From positions 3,802,001 to 3,866,000 of the forward strand of contig NZ_CP050022.2 in assembly GCF_011602485.2 (NCBI RefSeq): DNA of 64,000 nucleotides. Reading direction: 5' to 3'. The notes below the pieces were generated by a model. The model was not told the DNA's origin. It worked only from the letters and a program-made list of their open reading frames with translations, and made no database searches. A program made the translations under genes and the position numbers. The stretch's first letter is position 1; every line of letters begins with the position of its first letter. This DNA comes from Bradyrhizobium sp. 1(2017) (GTDB taxonomy: Bacteria > Pseudomonadota > Alphaproteobacteria > Rhizobiales > Xanthobacteraceae). Shown in pieces: positions 6,763-15,465 of the stretch.

Positions 6763-8043
6763 TCACAGCTTCAGGTAAGCGGTCACGAGCAGCGTCGGCT
6801 GGACGTTGGCGTGCGGCTGATTGCCGGTGCCAGGGATCGCTCCCGAGAATGGATGCTGGTGGCGTGTGCTCGCGCCGCCCGTGTTCTGGGCAATGTCTTG
6901 AATTGCGACCGTGTACTGGTTGGTGCCGTCCTGATGCAGCCCGCCGCCGCGTTGCGTGTACGGGTGGGTGTGATCTGGCGCGTCATTGCCGGTGGTGCCG
7001 CTGAAAGCGAGCGTCGGCAGTTGCGTCAACGTGATCTGGTTGCTTTCCGAGCCGCCGCGCGCGCCGAGCACCGTCGCGGCCGTGCCGAAATAAGCCGCCG
7101 TCAGCCGACCGGCGGCGGGCGCGCCCATGTCATCGAGCGAACCGAAAACACACCCACGCGCGTCGGGCAGCGCGATCTGCTTGTTGGCCGCCCAGTCGGC
7201 CGCTGAACTTGCGCCGCGCGACGGGATGAGCGCGAGGTTGGCCTGCCGCATGTTGTCGAGCGCGCTGTGGGCGTCATCGACCAGCTCCTCGATGGGCGCG
7301 TTGCGCCGCATCTGGTCGCGCAGCGCCGCCGAGGCTTCGCCGCCCTCCTTGCCTGCGAGCCGGGCCGCGTCCACCGCCGCGCCGTACGCGCCGGTCGAGG
7401 TGCCCAAGACATGCGCCGCCGTCTTCAGCGTGCCGGTCCCGGCCAGCGTCGGCAGCGTCAGCGGGTCCACCACCTTGCTGGCGATGCCCGCCACCTTGGC
7501 GGCCCTGCCAGCCACGCCAGGAGCCCGCGCCAGGGCGGTAGAACCGCCCGAGAGCACCGTGGAGAGGTCGCCCGCGACGCCCACCGGATCGGTCGCCAGG
7601 GCGCGCTTGAAGCCTTCCATGCTGCCGTAGCGGTCGGCAAAGAACTGTCCAATCGCATCCGCCTTCGCCACGTCGTCGGTGCCGGACGCGAGCCCCAGCT
7701 TTTGCGCGAGCCCGTGGCCCGCGTCGCCGATGGCGCTGAGCGTGTCGATGGGGTGAATGAACGGCTGGATGATGTCGGAGCCGAACTGCGCCGCGCTGCC
7801 CGGCAGGTTCGCCAGCATCTGCCCAGGCACGTCGGACCAGGACAGCTCGCCGCCGTCCTGGCGGCGCTGCTGCGCGGCCAGTAGCTGGTCGGCCGTGAGC
7901 TGCTGCTGCGAGCCCTGCGGCGCGCCCTGGGGCGCCCGGTAGGCCTTGAGGAGGTCTTCCGTGCTCACGCCGCTGAGGTCGCCCTGGGGCTGCCTGTAGG
8001 CCCGCAGCAGCTCGTCGGTGGACACCTGAGACAGGTCGCTCAC
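6763..8043 (-). CDS. virion protein/tail-collar fusion
   Basis: A 426-residue frame made of two unlike parts. Residues 1-270 are an Ala/Gln-rich virion-type protein with a repeated opening (LSQVSTDELLRAYRQPQG, then LSGVSTEDLLKAYRAPQG). Residues ~277-426 are a tail-collar or fibre tip: AADWAANKQIALPDARG, DDMGAPAAGRLT, then a His-rich region (DHTHP, RHQHPF) and a QPTLLVTAYLKL end. In known fibres the 'ANKQIALPDxRG' block belongs after a shaft, not after a helical internal protein. The most likely cause is an in-frame deletion near 7220 that joined two genes. Stop and start overlap the upstream gene (8040) by 4 bases. Confidence 0.6.
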   Translation of the reverse strand: MSDLSQVSTDELLRAYRQPQGDLSGVSTEDLLKAYRAPQGAPQGSQQQLTADQLLAAQQRRQDGGELSWSDVPGQMLANLPGSAAQFGSDIIQPFIHPIDTLSAIGDAGHGLAQKLGLASGTDDVAKADAIGQFFADRYGSMEGFKRALATDPVGVAGDLSTVLSGGSTALARAPGVAGRAAKVAGIASKVVDPLTLPTLAGTGTLKTAAHVLGTSTGAYGAAVDAARLAGKEGGEASAALRDQMRRNAPIEELVDDAHSALDNMRQANLALIPSRGASSAADWAANKQIALPDARGCVFGSLDDMGAPAAGRLTAAYFGTAATVLGARGGSESNQITLTQLPTLAFSGTTGNDAPDHTHPYTQRGGGLHQDGTNQYTVAIQDIAQNTGGASTRHQHPFSGAIPGTGNQPHANVQPTLLVTAYLKL

Positions 8044-9860
8044 TTGATCGCTCCTCGCCTGCGCAACTCGGCCTCGATGGCGGCGCGGTTGCCAAGGTTG
8101 GCGCGGCTGGGCGCTGCGACCGGCGCCTCCAGCAGATTGCCGCCGCCCCGGCCACGGCCGAGCACCTCACCGATGTGGAAGAGGTGCCGCTCCAGCGCGT
8201 CGATCTTCGACGTAACGACGGCGGCGGTGTCCTTCGCGGTCAGGCGGTACTGCTCCGCGTTCTGCCGCGCCTCCGTCTCGTTCATGCCCGCGCCGGTCAG
8301 CATGCGGATCAGCGCCTCCGCACCGGAGTCGAGCATCCGCTTGGTCTCGCCGGGCGTGCCGAGGTTTGCGAGTGCCTTGGCGTGGTTCATGCCGTTGTCG
8401 ATGCCGACATCGCCGCGCGCCACGCGCTGGCGCAGCTGCGGCAGCGTGCTGATGAACGACTTGCCCAGACCGATGCGCGCCGCGATCTCGTCGCCGATCT
8501 TCTCGCCCGTGCTGCCGGGGATCGGCTCGACGCCCTTCGACTTGTCGTTCGGATCGATCCAGCGCGAGTTGGCGGGCAGCTTGCCGTAGCGCGCGCCGTC
8601 GCCGCCGCCGCCATCGACAAAGGTGTTGGTGTTGGGATCGAAGACGCGCTGGTCCTCGCCGACCGTGAGCAGCTTCTGATGCGTCGGGATCACCGTGAAG
8701 CTGCCGTCGCGCTCGTTGTAGCGGATGACGCTGCCGTCGCCACCGGCAATGAACTTGTAGGTGCCGGGGTCGAGCATCTTCTGCAGGAACGCGTTCGCCA
8801 CCGGCCGCGTCAGCGGGTTGCGATACAGCGCCGCGATCTGCTCGCGGCTGATGCCTGCGCTGCGCGCCTCAGTGTTCGGCGACGACAGGTTCTCGACCAC
8901 GCGGTCGAATGCAGTCACCTGCGTCGGCTGCTCGCTCTGCGGCGCCGGACGCGACGTGCCTGCGGTGATTTCGGACGGCAGGCCCGCAGCACGGCTGAAG
9001 CGATCAGCATAGGACGACACCGAGGTGCCGAGGATGTCGCGGGCGTTCGGGTTGTGCATGCCGCGCTCGCCAGCGAACCACGCGCGCGCCGCGCCCTCCG
9101 GTCCATACTTCTGGACGTACTCACCGAACTTGCCGCGATAGACCGCATCCTGCGCAGCGGGGTTGACCAGGAACTGCTGCGGCGACAGCTCCTCGCCGAA
9201 ATACTGCCGGGTCCAGTCGCGGACGTTCGAGCCCATCACCTGATAGCGGCCGTAGGCGCGGTCGCCGCCCTGCGTGGTCGGGCCGATCTTGCGGTAGTCG
9301 CCCTGCGGGCTGCCGCTCTCGATGGACGAGGTTGCGCGCGCATACCTGTCGAGATCGTCGTCCGCCGCCACGACGGGCGGCGTCGGCTGCAGCACGCTGG
9401 GCACCGGCATCGCGGTCGCGCCGGGGATCGGCACCATGGGCGGCGCCGAGATCGGCGGCTGCGGCGCAGCCTCTGCGGTCGCGCCAGGGAACGCCTCGAA
9501 GGCCTGGGCCACGCGCTGGTTCGGCGACAGCTCCGGCGGCGGCGCGGACGGTGCGCCAGGAAACTGCTCGAACGCCTGCGCGACGCGCTGGTTGGGCGTC
9601 AGCAGCGGCGGCAGCGCGAGCTGCTCCCTGGGCGCCGCAGGCGCCTGGGGAGCCTGCTGAGCGACCGCGCGCGGATGCGCGGGCTGATAGGCAGCGGGCT
9701 GCTGCTGGGCGCCGCCGCCATACAGCTGCGCGATCAGCTGCGCCGCCTCGTCCTGGTCGCGCTGGTCCTTGATGATCTGGCCAAGCCGGGCCAGGGGCGA
9801 CCAGTCGATCTCGCCGACGAAGGAGCCCGGCATGTCGTAGCGGGAGGGGTTGATCGGCAT
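8040..9860 (-). CDS. virion lytic transglycosylase-like protein
   Basis: A 606-residue protein. Residues ~20-170 are Pro/Ala/Gln-rich and hold a duplicated motif (NQRVAQAFEQFPGA and NQRVAQAFEAFPGA). Residues ~180-290 form a transglycosylase-like domain: SSIESGSPQGDY with the candidate catalytic Glu, then RAYGRYQVMGSNVRDW, then ARAWFAGERGMHNPNA. The C-terminal ~300 residues are helical. Such proteins are carried in the particle and open the murein during DNA entry. Its place in the virion gene run fits. It appears intact. Confidence 0.7.
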   Translation of the reverse strand: MPINPSRYDMPGSFVGEIDWSPLARLGQIIKDQRDQDEAAQLIAQLYGGGAQQQPAAYQPAHPRAVAQQAPQAPAAPREQLALPPLLTPNQRVAQAFEQFPGAPSAPPPELSPNQRVAQAFEAFPGATAEAAPQPPISAPPMVPIPGATAMPVPSVLQPTPPVVAADDDLDRYARATSSIESGSPQGDYRKIGPTTQGGDRAYGRYQVMGSNVRDWTRQYFGEELSPQQFLVNPAAQDAVYRGKFGEYVQKYGPEGAARAWFAGERGMHNPNARDILGTSVSSYADRFSRAAGLPSEITAGTSRPAPQSEQPTQVTAFDRVVENLSSPNTEARSAGISREQIAALYRNPLTRPVANAFLQKMLDPGTYKFIAGGDGSVIRYNERDGSFTVIPTHQKLLTVGEDQRVFDPNTNTFVDGGGGDGARYGKLPANSRWIDPNDKSKGVEPIPGSTGEKIGDEIAARIGLGKSFISTLPQLRQRVARGDVGIDNGMNHAKALANLGTPGETKRMLDSGAEALIRMLTGAGMNETEARQNAEQYRLTAKDTAAVVTSKIDALERHLFHIGEVLGRGRGGGNLLEAPVAAPSRANLGNRAAIEAELRRRGAIK

Positions 9861-9869
9861 GGCCTGACC

Positions 9870-10169
9870 TCAGAAAGCCGGATAGCCGGGCGTGGTCTGG
9901 AAGACGGACTGCGCTGCCTTCGAAGCGTCGGCGCCGTTGACGCCGAGCGCGTCGAGCCAGGTATCGCCTACGCGGCTGTATTTCGCGCCGAGCGCGGCGA
10001 GCGGATCGTAGGCGGCGATGCCCTTGTTGAGCGCGTCGGTGCCGGTGCCGTAGCCGGTCTTGAGATAGCCGAGCGCGTCGGTCTGGTACTGGGACGCGAG
10101 CGCCCGGTTCTTCTCCGCAGCCTCCCTCTCGGCGCCACCGCCGAATAGCGTATCGAAGAAACCAGCCAT
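9870..10169 (-). CDS. short virion protein, probably C-terminally truncated
   Basis: A 99-residue protein starting AGFFDTLFGGGAEREAAEKN, followed by YDPLAALGAKYSRVGDTWLD and ending FQTTPGYPAF. In the phage proteins I know with this opening, the 'FQTxPGY' stretch is followed by a further ~200 residues. Here a stop comes directly after it, 9 bases before the next ATG, so a deletion probably removed the rest. Likely an internal or tail-associated virion component. Confidence 0.55.
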   Translation of the reverse strand: MAGFFDTLFGGGAEREAAEKNRALASQYQTDALGYLKTGYGTGTDALNKGIAAYDPLAALGAKYSRVGDTWLDALGVNGADASKAAQSVFQTTPGYPAF

Positions 10170-10170
10170 G

Positions 10171-10413
10171 TCAGTTTGCTCCAGCCTTGAACTGGCCTTG
10201 TGTCGCGTCCCAGATCAGCACTTGGTTGTTGGCAATCGCGGTGACGGCGGGCGGCGCTGCAGGCTTCACCGCAGGTCGCTTGAAATCGACGTAGCCGAAC
10301 AGGTTGATGAAGGCCTCGATGGTCTTCAGCTTCTCGTACCAAGTCGGGTTGATGGTGCCGTCCGGCATCAGCAGCGGCACGTCGTAGGACGGCAGCGAAA
10401 ATTTCGGCCTCAT
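10171..10413 (-). CDS. small phage virion-cluster protein
   Basis: An 80-residue protein (LPSYDVPLLMPDGTINPTWY, then LKTIEAFINLFGYVDF, then NNQVLIWDATQGQFKAG). It starts by ATGA overlap with the gp10-like gene upstream. The 'NNQVLIWDATQGQF' ending resembles short repeats in tail-associated proteins. Function unknown. Confidence 0.55.
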   Translation of the reverse strand: MRPKFSLPSYDVPLLMPDGTINPTWYEKLKTIEAFINLFGYVDFKRPAVKPAAPPAVTAIANNQVLIWDATQGQFKAGAN

Positions 10414-11828
10414 CGCAATACGTCCTGCAGCTGGTCGGCGCCCATGAACGCGAAGTCGAGACCGGCGCTTTCCTCGAACCGCCAGCGCACGCCCTGCACT
10501 TCCGCCTGACCCCAGATCGCCGCGCGCACGCGGCCATTCGTGATCGCCTGCTGCCCCATCTTGACGTTGCGCGGATTGCTCCAGTCCTGGCCGCCGTTGC
10601 GCGAGATCGAGATCGCGATCTCGGCGTCGGTCTCGTCGGGGTCGTGGCCGGTCGCGTCGCTCGCACCCTTGGTCAGGTACAGCTCGATGGCGTTGATGCG
10701 GACGGCTTGCGGGAACGAGCCGAACGGCCCGGTCTCGATCCGCATCCTGATCGGGGTGCCGAGTTCATAGCGGATGTTGGCGCTGATCTCGCACAGCGTC
10801 GCGCTGTCGCTGTCGCCGCACATCCACTTGCCATGCGCCTGGATCGGATAGAGCCCACGCCAGTAGTTCTTCAGCCACGAATTGCGCTCGTGCCATGTGC
10901 TGAGCGTGGTGTCGAAGACGTAGCACCACGTCGCGCCCTGGACGCTGACGAAGCCGTGGCCGCGCGAGACGAACACGCCGACGCGAATGGCGGTCTTGAT
11001 CGGCTCGCGCTCGATCAGCGTGTCGAGGTCGCTGTTCGAGATCGGCGTGCAAGCATAACCGTCCAGGCGCGAGACGCGGAAATCGTCGCCCACCAGGAAC
11101 AGCCCCTTGCCGAAGCCGTCTTCGGCGCCAGCGATGGCGGCGGGCCCGACGATGCCGCGCGGGATCGTTGCGATGTAGGAGAACGGGTAGCCGCTGTCGT
11201 TCTGGCCGCCCCACACCTCGATGGTCGAGGAGCCGCACAGCGCCAGCTGGCCGTTGCCGAGCGGCACCGGCCGGTACAGCGTGTCGGGCTTGCTCTCGGC
11301 CGTCGCCACGTCGAGCGTGTTGATGCTGGTGACGTTGACGCCGCTCGCGCGCGTGACGCCGTTGCCGTAGGTGAAGATGAAGAAGCCCCGGTGAAACACC
11401 ACCGAATTCGGCTGGCCGACATTGGGGTCGGGATAGGCGACGACCGCGCCGCCGCCGTTGATCCAGAACGCGCCGTCGCCGGGACTGACGAAGACTACGT
11501 CGGCGTTGGCGGCGTTGTTGCGGGCGGCGAAGACGATGCCGATGCCGGGGATGCTGCCCGGCAGCAGCGTGCCCGCACCGCCCAGGATGCTGAACGAATA
11601 GACCGACGTGCCGAACACGCCATAGAACAGATTGTCCTTCTGCACGCCGCCGCGATAGCGGCCGGACGGCGCGGTGCCGAACAGGCCGAGGCCCGGCACC
11701 CTGAACCAGCCGTAAGGCTTGCCAGCGGTCGCGGGCAGCTTCTCGGGGTAGCAGTTGAGCACGCGACCGCCTGCGGTCTGCGGCTTCAGTCCTGGCGCTG
11801 ACAGCAGGGGGAACGGAACGTCGGTCAT
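10410..11828 (-). CDS. packaged DNA stabilisation protein (P22 gp10-like)
   Basis: A 472-residue protein: FPLLSAPGLKPQTAGGRVLN, then CYPE, YGWFRVPGLGLFG, then a beta-rich propeller-like body (IEVWGGQNDSGYPFSYI, HGKWMCGDSDSATLCEI). This matches the P22 gp10 group, tail accessory factors that close the portal after DNA packaging. The length is close to the usual ~470 residues. Its position after the head genes fits a P22-type order. The gene is complete although the particle genes around it are not. Confidence 0.75.
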   Translation of the reverse strand: MTDVPFPLLSAPGLKPQTAGGRVLNCYPEKLPATAGKPYGWFRVPGLGLFGTAPSGRYRGGVQKDNLFYGVFGTSVYSFSILGGAGTLLPGSIPGIGIVFAARNNAANADVVFVSPGDGAFWINGGGAVVAYPDPNVGQPNSVVFHRGFFIFTYGNGVTRASGVNVTSINTLDVATAESKPDTLYRPVPLGNGQLALCGSSTIEVWGGQNDSGYPFSYIATIPRGIVGPAAIAGAEDGFGKGLFLVGDDFRVSRLDGYACTPISNSDLDTLIEREPIKTAIRVGVFVSRGHGFVSVQGATWCYVFDTTLSTWHERNSWLKNYWRGLYPIQAHGKWMCGDSDSATLCEISANIRYELGTPIRMRIETGPFGSFPQAVRINAIELYLTKGASDATGHDPDETDAEIAISISRNGGQDWSNPRNVKMGQQAITNGRVRAAIWGQAEVQGVRWRFEESAGLDFAFMGADQLQDVLR

Positions 11829-12170
11829 CTAGAAATAGTTGCTCGCGAGCACTTCGTAGGTCGGCATCTGCGCGATCAGGTAACGCAGCCGCTGCTCGTG
11901 CTGCTGCACCGTGAGGAGGTCGAGCGGCTGGTTGGAGAATTCGGCCGCCGCGAAGATCGCGACCAGCCGCGCGAACGTGTCGAAGACGAGATCGGGGATC
12001 GCGTTGCGGTCGGCAATCACCACGATCTTCTCGATCTGGGCGATGACGCTATCGATGCTCTTGTCCAGCACCGTGTGCTCGACATCGCCGAGCGCCTCGC
12101 CGGGCACGTACTTGCCCAGGATCGCCGCCGCCTTGTTGACCGCCTCTTCGGCCGTGTAGGTGACCGGCAT
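11829..12170 (-). CDS. phage head-tail connector-type protein
   Basis: A 113-residue helical protein (YTAEEAVNKAAAILGKYVPG, then RLVAIFAAAEFSNQPLDLL, then EQRLRYLIAQ). It lies between the head genes and the gp10-like gene, the place of the tail accessory factor gp4 in P22-like phages, though it is shorter than gp4. The assignment rests on position and helical character only. Confidence 0.5.
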   Translation of the reverse strand: MPVTYTAEEAVNKAAAILGKYVPGEALGDVEHTVLDKSIDSVIAQIEKIVVIADRNAIPDLVFDTFARLVAIFAAAEFSNQPLDLLTVQQHEQRLRYLIAQMPTYEVLASNYF

Positions 12171-12171
12171 C

Positions 12172-12561
12172 TTACGTCACCAGCCGGATCGGCAGCGCCG
12201 GGCTGTTGCCACCAGCCACCTCACGAACATCGATGGCGATGGCGAACAGGCGCCCCGAAGGCTGCGGCTTCGGATGGTCGCGCGTGCCCGAGCGGAATTT
12301 CAGATGGGCGAGCGCACTGGTGATGTTGGAGGGGATCAGCACCGCGCTGCCGGGGATCACCTCGAACACGACCTCGCTGCCGTCGTGATAGTAGAGCGGG
12401 TTGAAGAACTGGCCGTCCGACGACACTTCGAACGTCAGCTGCGCAGCCGTCCAGTCGGCGGGCATGGTGATCCGCACGACATCGCCTGCGGTGCAATCCA
12501 CCGCGTCCGACAGGCTCTCGCCTGCCGCAATGATCGGGCCGTCGATGATCTGGAGCGGCAT
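12172..12561 (-). CDS. phage structural protein, beta-rich
   Basis: A 129-residue protein (LQIIDGPIIAAGESLSDAVD, then RITMPADWTAAQLTFEVSSD, then FNPLYYHDGSEVVFEV). The pattern of beta strands is like short tail or decoration proteins. ATG at 12561 is chosen because TGGAG lies 7 bases upstream; an in-frame ATG at 12576 has no such site. The stop is 1 base before the next gene's start. Confidence 0.55.
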   Translation of the reverse strand: MPLQIIDGPIIAAGESLSDAVDCTAGDVVRITMPADWTAAQLTFEVSSDGQFFNPLYYHDGSEVVFEVIPGSAVLIPSNITSALAHLKFRSGTRDHPKPQPSGRLFAIAIDVREVAGGNSPALPIRLVT

Positions 12562-12579
12562 GGTCGATCTCCACAAATG

Positions 12580-12601
12580 AAAAGGCCGCCCGAAGGCGGC
12601 C
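12580..12601 (-). terminator. rho-independent terminator
   Basis: GGCCGCC/GGCGGCC stem with a TTCG loop (reverse strand) followed by TTTT. It directly follows the 12607-12813 gene and separates it from the 12172-12561 gene. Confidence 0.8.
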
Positions 12602-12606
12602 CGGCG

Positions 12607-12813
12607 TTACTTGTGCTTGTGCTTGGGGTCGGAGACCGTGTCGGCCTTGCCGCCCTCCTCGACCTTGAACAGCGGATTGTTCTTCAGCTTTTCGAGCCGC
12701 GCGTCGTCGAGATCAACGTCGGTCGCAACGCCGTCGAAGAAGGTGTAGCCCGCGTGCTCGCACACCTTGCTGTCGTCTTTCGGCGCCTTGTACGTGATGG
12801 TTGCCTTGGGCAT
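12607..12813 (-). CDS. small phage head-cluster protein
   Basis: A 68-residue protein (MPKATITYKAPKDDSKVCEH, then GYTFFDGVATDVDLDD) with a Lys/His-rich end. AAGGAG precedes the ATG at 12813. It is bracketed by two terminators, so it has its own transcript or is expressed by partial read-through. Function unknown. Confidence 0.6.
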   Translation of the reverse strand: MPKATITYKAPKDDSKVCEHAGYTFFDGVATDVDLDDARLEKLKNNPLFKVEEGGKADTVSDPKHKHK

Positions 12814-12851
12814 TTCGTTCTCCTTACGATGGACGTTCCACATGAAACAAT

Positions 12852-12877
12852 AAAAACGCGGGGCCGAAGCCCCGCGT
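12852..12877 (-). terminator. rho-independent terminator
   Basis: Nine-base stem ACGCGGGGC/GCCCCGCGT with a TTCG loop (reverse strand), then TTTTT. It sits 3 bases after the stop of the 12881-13300 gene. Confidence 0.85.
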
Positions 12878-12880
12878 TCC

Positions 12881-13300
12881 TTACTTCATGTAGCCTTCCA
12901 TCAGGACGTTGATCGTCGGCGTGGCCGCGAGGCCCGCGCCCGCCACCGTCGCGGTCAGGAGGATGTCGGTGTCGTCGGTGAACTCGTAGAGCACGCCGCC
13001 CGCCGCCAGCGCCGGAAGCGCCGCACCGGCCTGCCCGATGTTCGAGGCCGCCATGAAGCGCGCATTGTTGCCCGCGTCACCGATGGCGAGCATCAGCGTG
13101 GCGCCGCTGTCGATGTCGCCGACCGTGCCGGTCCACGACATCAGAACGAAACCCTTGGGCACGCGCATGATCGCCGTCTGGGCGTTCAGCGCAATGTCAG
13201 CGGCGGTGAGCGTGAGAACGGGGCCGCCGAACACCTTCTTGGTGCGAGCGAAACCCTGGCCGCCAGCCTGCGGCTGACGGTATGCAGTGCGAGGAGCCAT
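12881..13300 (-). CDS. phage head protein (decoration or head-fibre type)
   Basis: A 139-residue protein (MAPRTAYRQPQAGGQGFART, then VLTLTAADIALNAQTAIMRV, then a Gly/Ala-rich beta region). The layout and the position just after the capsid gene suggest a head decoration protein. A second ATG 6 bases upstream (13306) is possible. Its own terminator follows. Confidence 0.55.
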   Translation of the reverse strand: MAPRTAYRQPQAGGQGFARTKKVFGGPVLTLTAADIALNAQTAIMRVPKGFVLMSWTGTVGDIDSGATLMLAIGDAGNNARFMAASNIGQAGAALPALAAGGVLYEFTDDTDILLTATVAGAGLAATPTINVLMEGYMK

Positions 13301-13378
13301 GATCATGATCTCGTCGAGAGGAAAATCCGCGCGGGCGGGTCCGTCCGCGCGGTCGCTGTCGTACCCTTCAGAGGAGGA

Positions 13379-14455
13379 TTAGGCCGGGGTCGGCGCGGCG
13401 ACGAAGCCGGTGACCATGCCCCAGTCCACGAGATCGCCCGCCGTGGCGTTCGGCACGGTGAGCGGAGCCTTGGCGATCTTGCCGACGCCGTACTGCGCCT
13501 CGATGCCGAGGCCGGTGACGAAGTCGTAGTCGCCGTCTTCCAGCTGCGTCGGGCGCGGCAGCTGGCCGGTGGCGTAGGCCATGGCGGCCTGACCGCAGAG
13601 GAAGAACGGCTCGACATCGACCGAGGCGGCGCCCGCCTGCTTCAACAGCAGGCGCTGCGTGATCTCCGGGATGTTCTTGTAGAGGATGCCGTCGTACTTC
13701 AGCGCACCACCCGTGAAGATCGGGTTGGTGGTGGTCGGTGAGCCCTCACGGGCGCGCGCGTCGCGGTTGGCCTGGAGCATCGCCGGGTCGTTCTGCAGCG
13801 ACTGGAATGCACGGTCGCCCAGGAAGCAAACGTACATTTCCTCGTCCAGCTCCTCGATCTCCCAGGGGGTGATCTTGGGGCGGCCGTTGTAGACGCCGGG
13901 GTTGTTCGGATCGACACCGGACTGCTTCGCCAGCGACTTGGCGAGCGAGCCGATGGCGGCCGACATCTTGTCGGCGGCGCCATCGACGTTCAGCAGCGAC
14001 GCCGCGACGGTCGCCGCGTAGTTGCCCAGCGCCGCGCCGTACAGCACGCGGTCGTAGTTGGCAACGTTCCAGCTGTTCTTCTGGGCAGCGGACGCAGCCG
14101 ACCACTTCACGCCGTTGACGCGGTTGCCCGGCTCCTGGAGGCGGCCCGCCTGGATCGAGGCGGTCGGGATCGAGAGCAGCGTGTCAACGAGGTCGTCACG
14201 CACAATGCGCCGTGCCCAGCCGCGCAGCAGATCGCGGGCGGTGGAGCGGACGTTGAACGAGCTTTCCTTGTTGGACGCGCGGTTGTTGGCAACCGCGTTG
14301 CGTGCCCAGTCGGCCCAGATGGGGAAGCCGTAGCTGTCCATCATCTCTTCTTTGCCGCGCAGGGTGCCAGCACCGACGCCATCACCAGACAGCTGGTTGA
14401 CGAGCGGGATGTTGACCTGCTTGCCGTCGCTTTCGAGAAGCACGCTGACGAGCGG
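13379..14455 (-). pseudogene. major capsid protein, N-terminus lost
   Basis: About 355 residues of a P22-coat/DUF4043-type capsid protein: VNIPLVNQLSGDGVGAGTLR, then SYGFPIWADWARNAVAN, then WEIEELDEEMYVCFLGD, then MVTGFVAAPTPA at the end. The frame stays open to 14644, but above ~14455 it is the complement of another gene, so the true first ~30-60 residues are missing. The break is the right end of the inverted block. Without its N-terminus the protein is unlikely to assemble. Confidence 0.75.
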
Positions 14456-14701
14456 CCCTATGCCAGCGCGGAAGCCGCTGCCCGCAAGCTGATCGAACTG
14501 GCCTCCAGCATCCCGCCCGTGCAGGATGGCCGCATCTACATCGAGAGAATCAACGCGCCGTTCCTCTTCACCCTCAAGGGCAGCGGCGCGGAATTCGGCG
14601 CAGGCATCGCCTACGCAGTCGCGAAGGGCTGGCTCGAACTGCACGAGAGCGGCACCTATGTGCGTCTGCTCTCGCCGGGCGAAGACCTTCTCAAGCGATG
14701 A
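14455..14701 (+). pseudogene. 5'-truncated phage/rhizobial hypothetical protein
   Basis: The forward strand reads PYASAEAAARKLIELASSIP, then DGRIYIERINAPFLF, then LHESGTYVRLLSPGEDLL and a stop. This is the C-terminal ~80 residues of a small protein I recognise as recurrent in rhizobial accessory DNA, without a known role. Its N-terminus is replaced by capsid complement at ~14455. An internal ATG at 14519 could still give a short product. Confidence 0.6.
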
Positions 14702-14796
14702 TCAGGCGGGCCGCGCGATCTTGAATTCAGGGCGAGCATCTCGCGCCGGGTCAGGGGCGCTCCGCTCCCTGGGCGAAAAAACAGCAGAAAGTTCTC

Positions 14797-14988
14797 TCAA
14801 GTCCGGGTGATGGTCCGGTTCGCTTGGTCGGCAATCGCCTTCTCAACTTCCGCGGCGAGGGTGTTCAGGTGCCCGGCCAACCGGTTGAATAACTCGCGTT
14901 TGTGAGGCTCGGTGGCAAGATCTCGAATGAGCGCGCACTCGGCGGCGTCCGTCCGCAGCTTTTCGGCCTGCGCTTGCATATCCTTCAT
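14797..14988 (-). CDS. small helical protein, rhizobial
   Basis: A 63-residue protein (MKDMQAQAEKLRTDAAECAL, then RELFNRLAGHLNTLAAEVEK). Short proteins with this 'AEKLRxDAAEC...FxRLAxHLxxLAxEVE' pattern are common in Bradyrhizobium. The role is unknown. Another reading frame from 15100 (MQNFRAILFAQRLDELSFQL) overlaps its start and may be a separate short gene or a frameshifted N-terminal half. Confidence 0.55.
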   Translation of the reverse strand: MKDMQAQAEKLRTDAAECALIRDLATEPHKRELFNRLAGHLNTLAAEVEKAIADQANRTITRT

Positions 14989-15009
14989 GGATGCGTCCCT
15001 CCGCTTCTT

Positions 15010-15100
15010 CGAGTCGAAGTCGAAGAGTTTCCAATTCTGCCAGTTGAAAAGACAGTTCGTCTAGCCGTTGGGCAAAAAGGATCGCGCGAAAGTTCTGCAT
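15010..15100 (-). other. possible short coding segment upstream of the 14797 gene
   Basis: From an ATG at 15100 the reverse strand reads MQNFRAILFAQRLDELSFQL and an amphipathic helix with ELETLRLRLEEAEGR. Coding character fades where the 14988 start begins, so a frameshift between two halves or overlapping genes are both possible. Confidence 0.3.
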
Positions 15101-15465
15101 TGACGCCCCCACCACAAAAGCCACTCTCGAAATGACTACAAAGCAAAAGGCAGAACCGACGCAATCGCATTAAAGCATGTGAATCTTCGTCGCCCTTTGA
15201 TTCCGAAACTGATATTTCGTCCTCCACTCTCAGGATTGGTGATCGAGTCCGTTCCCTGCGATCCGCGCAAATTCTCTAAAGAATGGCGCGACTAAAAAGG
15301 GCCCCAGCTCAGGGGGGCATGAAGCTGGGGCCCGCCCGTTGCCCTTTGCGTGAAGGGCTCGGGAAACTAAGCGATTCGACAGTGCAAATTTTTCAGCTGC
15401 CAGCAAAAGGCCCCAGCTCGGCAGTCGCGCCAAGCGCTCCATGCCAACTCTTCATCGTAACAGTT
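15101..15465. other. gene-free stretch
   Basis: No convincing gene is seen here. It contains the terminator hairpin at 15294-15333 and a partial copy of that hairpin's left arm (AAAAGGCCCCAGCTC) at 15404-15418. Confidence 0.5.
15294..15333 (-). terminator. strong rho-independent terminator
   Basis: Eleven-base perfect stem GGGCCCCAGCT/AGCTGGGGCCC (15299-15309 with 15323-15333). On the reverse strand it is followed by TTTTT. It would end transcription coming from the exported-protein gene at 15466-15681. Confidence 0.75.

Noticed and set aside
8175..10148. Long forward frame opposite the virion genes
   Set aside because: High-GC shadow of the reverse-strand transglycosylase gene; Arg/Ala-rich without domain motifs.
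14456..14644. N-terminal extension of the capsid frame
   Set aside because: These codons are the complement of a forward-strand gene; the true capsid start is missing.
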